Assembly (NCBI RefSeq): GCF_963678635.1
Contig: NC_087067.1
Location: 61,056,594-61,120,593 of the forward strand
From: Symsagittifera roscoffensis
Taxonomy: Eukaryota; Xenacoelomorpha; Acoela; Convolutidae
Reading direction: 5' to 3'
DNA length: 64,000 nucleotides
Shown: piece by piece, positions 55,778 to 64,000 of the stretch
Layout of the letters: each line of letters begins with the position of its first letter
Position numbering within the stretch: the stretch's first letter is position 1
The notes under the pieces: model-generated
What the model was told of the DNA's origin: nothing
What the model saw: only the letters and a program-made list of their open reading frames with translations
Database searches by the model: none
Translations under genes and position numbers: made by a program

Positions 55778-56413
55778 ATGCCTTGTTATATTATTGCCGG
55801 ATGTTCCAATCACGAAAGAACCATTTTTTATGAAACCGTTCACGGTAATTTTGTAGCAATAATTAACGAAGAAAAAAGTTTCAATTCTGATGAGTGGACT
55901 TGTACTCATCACGTTATGATTCCCAAAAGTTTTTTACATTTATTCAGTAAACTTTCCTTAAGAAATTCCAAGAAAGACGAAGAACTGAATATAAAGTATT
56001 TGAGTTACCTTACAAATTCTGGTAAATATACGGATCCTGACGAGCCTCTTGCTCTTCAGGTTGATATTTCAACTTTATCAAAACCAGTAAAAAAAATTTT
56101 GTATAAATACGATTGTGATGTTACTCCGATGTGTGAAAACCAGTTAGAATACTTTGAAGAAATTGAATTTTTTGATCGTTTATGGGGAATGGAACAGATT
56201 GAGTCACCATCAGTAGTTACCCCGAAAGCTGATCCTTACCCTGTAGTGTCACCATGGCTTGACGAACCGGGTTGCTCAACTCCAAAGCGTACCCCTGTGG
56301 CTACTGTGAGCAACCACATGGAAAACTTAACCCCTTCTCTCTGTCTAGCGCCAAAGAAAAAAAGGAAGTTAACAACACTAGAGAAAGCGCAGGAGTATTT
56401 GGACCTTATATAA
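55778..56413 (+). CDS. Nuclear-signal protein gene, tandem copy 2 (intact)
   Basis: 211 residues from ATG at 55778; the open frame extends ten codons further upstream without an ATG. No known family is recognised. Residues 1-115 form a compact, Cys/His-containing region (CYIIAGCSNHERTIFYE…, EWTCTHHVMIPKSFLHLF…). An acidic stretch follows (EYFEEIEFFDRLWGMEQIES, about 128-147), then a Pro/Ser/Thr-rich linker, and a basic PKKKRKL at about 192-198, close to the classical SV40-type nuclear localisation signal, before a short helical tail. A small virus- or transposon-encoded nuclear protein is the best reading. It is the only undamaged copy of three and lies between divergent minus-strand genes and a PolB pseudogene. 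Confidence 0.8.
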   Translation: MPCYIIAGCSNHERTIFYETVHGNFVAIINEEKSFNSDEWTCTHHVMIPKSFLHLFSKLSLRNSKKDEELNIKYLSYLTNSGKYTDPDEPLALQVDISTLSKPVKKILYKYDCDVTPMCENQLEYFEEIEFFDRLWGMEQIESPSVVTPKADPYPVVSPWLDEPGCSTPKRTPVATVSNHMENLTPSLCLAPKKKRKLTTLEKAQEYLDLI

Positions 56414-57488
56414 CTTTGAAACTGAGGTTGAGTTTTATTGATTTTTGTTTGTATTTATTGTGTATAATAATTAAACTTTAAAATTGAGTTTGAGTTTTTA
56501 TCTTGTATTTGTTCATTAATTATCACACGATTGGGTTCTGATTAAAAATTTATTTCAAAAACCTTTAAAAATTGAAGTTAAAAAAATCATTTATTTTTAA
56601 TAAATTGAGTATTTTTTTTCAATTAAAAACAAAAAAAACTCCGTAAAATTTTCATTTTTTCCACAAATAGGATTTAACATATTAACATTGAAGTTCTTAT
56701 TTACATTAGTGATCTTGAGAAAAAACTGAAAAGCATCCATATAAATGCTAATTTTTAGAAAACAAGATTAAAAAAATCAATTTCGTTTTTTGAAAAAAGA
56801 TAATTAACGTCAAAAAAAACTGTAAAAAAATAATTTTGGATGAAAACTTATGTTGTCATATGTTTATTCAAATAGTTATCATACAAATTAAACATAATGA
56901 AAAATAGTATAAAAGATGTTTAAAACCAACTTTTTGATAAAAATAATTATTTTTTTAAAGTTTTTAGTTAAAAATTTGATTTTTTAATTACAAAAAGGAA
57001 AAATAGCATTAAATTTTTTCTTTTTCTACAAATTGGAGTTACCATTTGATCATTGATGCGGTTGTCTCCAAAAATGATCATATTGAAAAAAATACAAGTA
57101 TTCATCATCATGCTAAATATTTGAGAAAAATAATAAAAATCAAACTTTTTAATTGATGACTCATCGTTTTTTCATTTTTCCGAAAAAATGCAATTTTCAA
57201 CCAGAAGACGCAATTTTTTATTATGAGCAAGTGGTGTTATTATGAAAGTGCATTGAGCTATTTGTTTGAATGCAATTTATATAAACATAGAATACCACGC
57301 AAGGTAACATAAATATTTAACACGCCCTCCCTTATTAAACTGATTAAAAACTACATAGGAGGTCTTGAAATTTCTAATTTTAGAAGAACCAATCCCTATT
57401 TTAATCTCTTGAGGCGTTTTCACAATTCAATTCAGTTTCATTTCTCTCCGCGTTACGTTTGTCATTTTCTCCCAACTTTTCTTCAAAA

Positions 57489-58124
57489 ATGCCGTGTTAT
57501 ATTATTGCCGGATGTTCCAATCACGAAAGAACCATTTTTTATGAAACCGTTCACGGTAATTTTGTAGCAATAATTAACGAAGAAAAAAGTTTCAATTCTG
57601 ATGAGTGGACTTGTACTCATCACGTTATGATTCCCAAAAATTTTTTACATTTATTCAGTAAACTTTCCTAAAGAAGTTCCAAGAAAGACGAAGAACTGAA
57701 TATAAAGTATTTGAGTTACCTTACAAATTCTGGTAAATATACGGATCCTGACGAGCCTCTTGCTCTTCAGATTGATATTTCAACTTTATCAAAACCAGTT
57801 AAAAAAAATTTGTATAAATACGATTGTGATGTTACTCCGATGTGTGAAAACCAGTTAGAATACTTTGAAGAAATTGAAATTTTTGATCGTTTATGGGGAA
57901 TGGAACAGATTGAGTCACCATCAGTAGTTACCCCGAAAGCTGATCCTTCCCCTGTAAGGTCACCATGGCTTGACGAACCGGGTTGCTCAACTCCAAAGCG
58001 TACCCCTGTGGCTACTGTGAGCAACCACATGGAAAACTTAACCCCTTCTCTCTGTCTAGCGCCAAAGAAAAAAAGGAAGTTAACAACACTAGAGAAAGCG
58101 CAGGAGTATTTGGACCTTATATAA
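57489..58124 (+). pseudogene. Nuclear-signal protein gene, tandem copy 3 (stop at 57669)
   Basis: Same gene with TTA changed to TAA at 57669-57671, after about 60 residues. The remaining frame is open to 58124 and keeps the PKKKRKL signal. It also has single-residue differences from copy 2 (for example Val to Arg before SPWLDEPG). The lesion is at a different site from that of copy 1. Confidence 0.85.
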
Positions 58125-58986
58125 CTTTGAAACTGAGGTTGAGTTTTATTGATTTTTGTTTGTATTTATTGTGTATAATAATTTAACTTTAAAATTGAGT
58201 TTGAGTTTTTATCTTGTATTGGTTCATTAATTATCACACGATTGGGTTCTGATTAAAAATTTATTTCAAAAGCCTTTAAAAATTGAAGTTAAAAAAATCA
58301 TTTATTTTTAATAAATTGAGTATTTTTTTTCAATTAAAAACAAAAAAAACTCCGTAAAATTTTCATTTTTTCCACAAATAGGATTTAACATATTGACATT
58401 GAAGTTCTTATTTACATTAGTGATCTTGAGAAAAAACTGAAAAGCATCCATAAATATGCTAATTTTTAGAAAACAAGATTAAAAAAATCAATTTCGTTTT
58501 TTGAAAAAAGATAATTAACGTCAAAAAAAACTGTAAAAAAATAATTTTGGATGAAAACTTATGTTGTCATATGTTTATTCAAATAGTTATCATACAAATT
58601 AAACATAATGAAAAATAGTATAAAAGATGTTTAAAACCAACTTTTTGATAAAAATAATTATTTTTTTAATGTTTTTAGTTAAAAATTTGATTTTTAATTA
58701 CAAAAAGGAAAAAAAAGCATTAAATTTTTTCTTTTTCTACAAATTGGAGTTACCATTTGATCATTGATACTGTTGTCTCATTTTTACTGTTGTCTCATAA
58801 AAATGATCATATTGAAAAAAATACAAGTATTCATCATCATGCTAAATGTTTGAGAAAAATAATAAAAATCAAACTTTTTAATTGATGACTCATCGTTTTT
58901 GCATTTTTCCGAAAAAAAGCAATTTTCAACCAGAAGACGCAATTTTTTATTATGAGCAAGTGGTGTTATTATGAAAGAGCATTGAG

Positions 58987-59774
58987 GGCCACGACTAATG
59001 AGATTGTGGGAGTAGATGTTTTTTCAATAGTCTTCGAGAAAAACGCTAATTCCCTTAATCCCACCTAAAACAACAAACTCATTTCTCTTTACAGAAAAGT
59101 ATTTTTTCGGACTTTTTTTTCAAATCGAAAGACAATTGAGACAAATTCATGATGACATGGACCGTGCGACCGCTCCGTGATTGACATCATTGACAACAAT
59201 GCGCCTGGAAAGTTAAAAAACTGTCATTTTTCAGTTTTTGCTTTACTTATTCATCATTTCAACTGTTTTTGATACTAATTTTGACATTTTTATTGGATAT
59301 TCTGTCCCCATGACAACTGGGATATTTAGGATCTGTCATGTGTTGTGACATGCTCAACTTTTATTCGCAATTTCGAAAATTTCATCAATTTATAATTTGA
59401 ATTGATAAAATATAAAATTAAAACTTTTCTCTCTTGGCTCTAAAAACATTTTGGATTAAAATTTAGCCCAAACTTGGTTGGCTTAGATTAATTTTTATCG
59501 TTTGTAATAATTATTAACGTTTCAAACAACAATTTATCTGTTTCGTCCAATCGAATTTGAGTTTGCCAGTTATGGCGGGAAATTCAAATCTAATTCAAAT
59601 TTTGGCGGGAACTTTAAATCAAATTCAAAATTACGCGCGCAAAACACAAACCGTTTTCTCTGCAATTGGTAGACGAACCGTTATGCTTCCCATTTACTGT
59701 TGTTTCTGAGTGTAATTTGAGATAACTTGATTCTTTTTCTTTCTTAAAATCAATAGCTTAACTTATTTCAAAAA
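58987..59774. other. Spacer before polymerase gene
   Basis: No gene. AT-rich, with AATTCAAATCTAATTCAAATTTTGGCGGGAA-type direct repeats (GGCGGGAAxTTNAAATC twice, near 59573-59625). Probable leader of the polymerase gene. Confidence 0.4.
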
Positions 59775-60122
59775 ATGTTCAAATGTAATTTTTGTCCACT
59801 GAAATATGCAAATAAGAGCAATAGAAGTCGCCATGAGCGTGATAAACATTTTGTTGAAAAAGGACTCATTGTTTATTGATGCAATGAGTGTTCATTCACG
59901 GCTCAAATGCTTTCAAATTTACAAAAACATTCTTCACACTCATGGTCAACTTGGAGGTGTTTGTGATTATTGTCATTTGGGATTTCATTCGCCCAAAAAC
60001 ATATCAGCTCATTTACTAGCAACCCATGGTCTTCCTGTTATGAGAGCTGCCTCTGCTGATTTAGCCACTACAAGTGCCGCTGCTAATGCTGCTCTCGGTG
60101 ATCAACCTTCAATCTTCAAAAA
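59775..60122 (+). pseudogene. N-terminal C2H2 zinc fingers of PolB, decayed
   Basis: From ATG at 59775: finger 1 (CNFC…HERDKH), an in-frame TGA near 59877, finger 2 (CNECSF…), a frameshift near 59930, and finger 3 (CDYCHLGFHS…HLLATH). Each has the C-x2-C … H-x(4-5)-H pattern. The fingers precede the polymerase without a gap and share its decay. C2H2 fingers suggest nucleic-acid binding by the N-terminus of the replication protein. Confidence 0.65.
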
Positions 60123-61218
60123 AGTGAGTCTGCTTTTTTCGGTGTTCTTGAAACGTATGTGATCGGCGGAAACCAACCCATGGATGAAAATCAGGCGATT
60201 GACCTTTTGCAGTTTATGCAAGAGAAAAAGATGAAATTCAAAGTCTCATAATCAATCGAGTTGCAGAAGGACCTATTAAAGTTCAGCTCAGCGCTAATTT
60301 AGGTTTGGTAAAACCTAAAGTAATAAATGATTCTAGTAAAACTGAGCACGACGAACGGATTGACATTTATGCAAACTCTGATATGAAACCTGTGATGAGC
60401 TTAGGATTAGAAGATGATGAGTTTTTTGAAATGGTCGAAAAACGCAAGCAGTTTTGGAGACTTTTGCATCTTATGGAAGCGGTTGGGTTTTGCAACACGT
60501 AATTCAAGTTTTTGTTAAACTTTTTCAGCAACGTTTTCACCAATCCGTGGGTCATCTTATATTGACTTGCCTTTTCGAATTCGAATGTCCCAATTTGATA
60601 AACATTAGAAATCACGAAGATAATAATTGCTTCGAACTTTGCTTTACCGCTGCTTATAGTCTGAAGCATGGTGTTGACCTACTTCTAACTGATCAACAAA
60701 AAGCGAACCCAGCAGCTGCGCGGACACAACCTGATACATACAGTGCTGAAAGTGCACACAAAGCCCAAGGTAATTTTGATTCACCCATGAGTTTCGCTTC
60801 AATTGGAAAATTTGAACAACTTAACGACGTGCGGGTAAATGTGTTACAGTACCACAAGGGAGATTTGTTGCCTATGTATTTATCAAAACGACCAAACCAA
60901 GATAACAGCACCCAAACTGAAATATTTGACATGGACCTGCTTCTCTTGTATGAGCCTGCAAAGCATCACTATGTACTTATAATCGATTTGTTAAAGTTCA
61001 TCTGCGATATCAAAGGGTGTAAGTATCGCCCAATTGCACGTTTATGTAGAAACTGCTTTCACATTAGTTGGAGTGATGAAACTCACGAGCAACACATCCA
61101 GTGTTGTAAGGATCATGAACCTGCTCTAGTAGTCATGCCTTCAGCAGAAAAAGGTACCAACAGATACGAGTTCAAAAACCTCCAGGCCTTGTGGTTTGTA
61201 GCACTTGTGATTTTTTTT
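60123..61218 (+). pseudogene. N-terminal region of PolB, frameshifted
   Basis: Homology moves through several frames: 60123-60228, about 60230-60440, 60454-61218. Readable parts include SGWVLQHVIQVFVKLFQQ, INIRNHEDNNCFELCFTAAY, and FASIGKFEQLNDVRVNVLQY …, then a Cys/His cluster (ARLCRNCFHISW…THEQHIQCC). This order (an 'iN.k..DN.CF.w' segment, an 'i.kFE..N' segment, a C-C-H-C cluster, then the exonuclease) is that of metazoan Polinton-like and virus-derived family-B polymerases. At least four frameshifts are present. Confidence 0.7.
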
Positions 61219-63541
61219 TGGTTTTGAATCATTTCTGAAACCTGTAGATTCTTGTCCTGATAATCCATCGCAATCATCTACCCGAGTTGTACAAAAACAC
61301 GAAGCTTGTGGGTATTCATTGGCTGTAATTGAACAAGGAAATTCACAGTCCTACTTCTTTGACTATGACAGCTCTGATCAATGCATGAAAAAGTTTCTCA
61401 ATCAGTTGCATCAATTAGCGAGAGAGATATATGATCAAAAGCGACGGTTTCCTCAATTTCTAGAAAGCCAAGAATCGTTGAACAAAGAAAACACATCAAC
61501 ATGTTGGATTTGCTGTATACATTTTACCAATGAGCACCAAAAATGTCTTGACCATTGCCATTTTTCTGGAAAATTTTTGGGATGGGCACATGAAAAATGC
61601 AACCTCGCAAGACGAACTGTAAATTTCACCCCAGTCATTGGACATAACATCCAGAACTATGACCTTTACCACATTTGTCTCGCATTGCATGAATGCGAGC
61701 CAACAAGTACAAGGAGTGTTATACCTAGCACCGACGAAAAATATTTATCGTTAAGCATTGGAGTCCTAATTAAAACTATAAAAAGGAAAAACGGATCTGA
61801 GCAAAAAGTTTTTGAATACCTCAGATTTATTGACTCATGCAAGTTTTTGAATTCTTCCCTGCAAAAATTGGTTGATAATCTACCAGCGGAAAAAATGTCA
61901 ATTTTGAACAAGTATTTTGCAAACGAGACGGAGGAGCAACGGTGTCTGATACGACAAAAAGGTTTCTACCCTTATTCGTACATGACCAAAAGAGAAAAAT
62001 TTGCAGAAAAAGAATTGCCTCCTTTGCAAAATTGGTCCGATGTTTTGAATGGAGGAAAAGTTGCAGTTTCACAAGCGGATCTGGAACATGCAAGGAAAGT
62101 TTTTAGAGTGTTTAAATGTCAAAACTTGGAGGATTATCACAACTTGTATCTCAAGTGTGATACACTCCTTCTTGCTTGCGTCTTTGAAGAATTTCGACAA
62201 ATTAGTCACCAAACTTATGGTCTGGACTGCGCGCACCATTTTAGTGCTTCAAACTTAGCTGGAGACGCCTTCAAACGTATCTGCAAAGACTTGAATGTTC
62301 AGCTTTTATCAGACCGCAGGCATCTCGAAATGGTCGAGAATATGATGCGAGGTGGTATTGCATCCATGTTCCATAGTCGCGTTTTCAAAGCCAACAACAA
62401 AGAATGCCCCGACTTCAACCCAGATCAACCTAGCACCTACGGGTTTATGATCGATGCAAATAACCTCTATGGCGGCGTCATTCAAACGGAGAAATTACCG
62501 GTGCGTAACTTTGAGTTAATAGAGCATATAGAAGACGAGGTGATTGTGAACCAAATCCTCAACATGACTGAAGACTCTTTGATTGGATTTATAATGGAAG
62601 TTGATCTCGAGTACCCAGAAGAACTGCATGAGGATCATCAAGATTACCCTTTAGCTCCTACTAAAGAAAGTGTACCCCAGGATTGGTTGAGTCCCTACCA
62701 AACAAATTTACTCGAGCAGATGAAAAATCAAGACATTGCAAGACGTTCAATTGGAAAGACCAAAAAGTTACTGCAGACGCTGCATGACAAGTCAAACTAT
62801 ACAATTCATTACAAACTATTGCAATTGTTTGTTAGGTTGGGACTTAAAGTTAAAAAAGTGCACCGTGTGCTGAAGTCTGAACAAGAAGCATGGTTAGAAC
62901 CATACATCTAATTGAACACGACTAAACGACAACAAGCTAGAAATCAATTTGAGGAGGATTTGTACAAACTACTGAACAATTGTGCTTATGGGAAAACATG
63001 CGAGTCGAAGCGCAAACGGATGCTTGTTCGAATACTTAGAGATTATCATGCCGCTTTGCGAGAAATTAGTGCCTTCGAATTTAAATCCTACAAAATTTTT
63101 GGAGAAAACTTGGCAGCGTTCACTTCGAGTCCAACAAAAATCTATTGGGATGTCCCAACAATTGTGGGAGCTAGTGTTCTTGAGTAAGCAAAGTTTCACA
63201 TGTATAAATTTCATTACGATAAAATGAAACCAAATTTTCAATGTCAACTACTGTATTCTGATACAAACAGTCTCCTGTACCAAGTCAAAAGTGAAGATTT
63301 ATACCAAGAAATTTCCGAAAAAAGGAATATTTTGAATGAACTTGACTTGTCAATTTACCCGAAGAACCACCCTCTCTACGACCCGAAAAACAAAATGGTT
63401 GTTTTAAAATTCAAGGATGAGTTTCTAGGAGACATTATAACCGAGTTTATATCCCTCAAACCCAAGCTTTATTCCATTTTGTCCAGAGGTAATTATTTTC
63501 TATTTGCCTTATTTGTGAGCACGAATTTCAAAAAGTTTTGA
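61219..63541 (+). pseudogene. polB: Protein-primed family-B DNA polymerase (Polinton/virus type)
   Basis: One frame runs from 61220 to 63541 with in-frame TAA at 62909 and 63185. Domains in order: exonuclease motif I as GFES (expected DFE); an endonuclease-VII-like module (CWIC…LDHCHFSGKF…HEKCNL, residues 62-95 from 61319); exonuclease II HNIQNYD (109-115); exonuclease III YLKCD (277-281); motif A MIDANNLYG (about 379); motif B NNCAYGKTCE near 62980; motif C YSDTNS at 63254-63271, where the second catalytic Asp is Asn. Such enzymes start synthesis from a protein primer in Polintons, adintoviruses and bidnaviruses. The homology ends at CCAGAG|GTAATT near 63487, perhaps a splice donor. Not functional. 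Confidence 0.85.
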
Positions 63542-63930
63542 TTTTTTTGTGATTTTTTTCGGGAGGCAATTTTTATTTGTGGGCGAAAAAATGTAATTTT
63601 ATCAAAAAAAAAAGAAATTTGGAAAAAACTTTTTAGGCGAAAAAGTATAAATTTTTTTTGAAATTTTTTTTTGTGGGCGAAATTTTTTTTTTTTGGAAAA
63701 AAAAAAATTTTTTCTTCGAAAAAAAATTTCGGGCGAAAAAGTGTTTTTTGTTTCGAAAAAAAATTGGAAAAAACTTTTTAGGCGAAAAAAAACTTTTTTT
63801 TTGAAAATTTTTGGTTTTTTTTGTGGGCGATTTTTTTTTTGCGGGCGAAAAATTTTTTGTTTAATTTTTTTGTCGGGGATTTTGTTTTTGTGTTGGTCGA
63901 TTGTTTTTTTTTAATGATGACTAATTTTTA
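63542..63930. repeat. T-rich low-complexity tract with repeated GGGCGAAAAA
   Basis: Long T and A runs with about eight degenerate copies of a TGTGGGCGAAAAA-like unit between 63575 and 63860. The open frames here are trivial products of the repeat. It may be inside an intron of the polymerase gene; the last 70 bases of the window look more complex. Confidence 0.6.
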
Positions 63931-64000
63931 AGGTCACACCACACCTATTTGTATGTAATTTGAGTTTGAATCCAAGTTTTTAGAAGAATTGAGCAAACAG

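Larger units (their letters stand above)
53837..58986 (+). repeat. Three tandem units of 1,711 bp, each with one gene
   Basis: Units start at AGCTATTTGTTTGAATNCAATTT near 53837, 55548 and 57259; corresponding gene positions are exactly 1,711 apart (54067, 55778, 57489). Each unit has a leader, an ORF of about 211 codons and about 0.9 kb of AT-rich trailing DNA. Differences are scattered single bases plus one small duplication near 58770-58795 (CTGTTGTCTCATTTTTA) in unit 3. The array ends at GCATTGAG|GGCCACGAC near 58986. High identity implies recent triplication or ongoing homogenisation. Confidence 0.95.

Noticed and set aside
53837-58986. CRISPR-like interpretation of regular repeats
   Set aside because: Units are 1.7 kb with genes, in animal DNA; no short repeat-spacer pattern exists anywhere in the window.
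63693-63914. 73-codon Phe/Lys-rich frame at the right edge
   Set aside because: Product of T and A runs in low-complexity DNA.

Overview
The window is animal nuclear DNA: AT-rich, intron-containing and dominated by transposable elements. The only host gene recognised with confidence is a MEX3-type RNA-binding protein gene (two KH domains plus a C-terminal RING), a metazoan family. Its three visible exons share compatible splice phases, and the last two are about 30 kb apart because the intron is packed with nested mobile elements. The env-bearing Ty3/gypsy lineage and the Polinton-like polymerase suit an invertebrate. I cannot name the phylum from this sequence.

Layout. 0-1.9 kb: unassigned DNA and a LINE ORF1 fragment. 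1.9-4.3 kb: first copy of a segmental duplication, carrying MEX3 exons 1 and 2. 4.3-5.75 kb: a paired, inverted repeat family (here 'Z') with a MITE inside it. 5.75-9.6 kb: LTR end, leader and decayed gag of a gypsy element, fused at its broken end to a MEX3 fragment. 9.6-13.9 kb: further partial MEX3 duplications interrupted by an antisense LINE (ORF1 plus endonuclease). 14.1-26.8 kb: a second gypsy copy (gag, three protease copies, RT, RNase H) rearranged by nested tandem duplications, with a LINE inserted between clear target-site duplications. 26.8-28.3 kb: an antisense, internally deleted pol copy of the same family. 28.3-34.1 kb: LTR-like repeats and a decayed env. 34.4-35.5 kb: MEX3 exon 3 (KH2 and RING).

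35.7-36.2 and 46.7-48.3 kb hold Z-family units, the latter a three-unit tandem array. 40.5-45.7 kb is a different gypsy element on the minus strand (RT, RNase H, integrase, C-terminal ORFs) that has lost gag and protease. 50.6-52.0 kb is gag of a third, GC-richer gypsy element, ending at a 200-N assembly gap.

52.2-64 kb looks virus-derived. It has a compact minus-strand gene cluster (spacings of 14 and 11 bases) diverging from a 1,711-bp unit repeated three times, each unit encoding a small protein with a C-terminal PKKKRK-type nuclear localisation signal; only the middle copy is intact. This is followed by a decayed protein-primed family-B DNA polymerase gene with N-terminal C2H2 fingers and an endonuclease-VII-like zinc module. 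The polymerase belongs with Polinton/Maverick, adintovirus and bidnavirus-type enzymes. The flanking small genes are unrecognised and are the best candidates for something undescribed. No capsid, integrase or packaging gene of such an element is visible, and it runs off the right edge.

Almost all mobile-element genes here carry stops or frameshifts. The open genes are MEX3, the middle copy of the triplicated gene and two complete minus-strand genes next to it.
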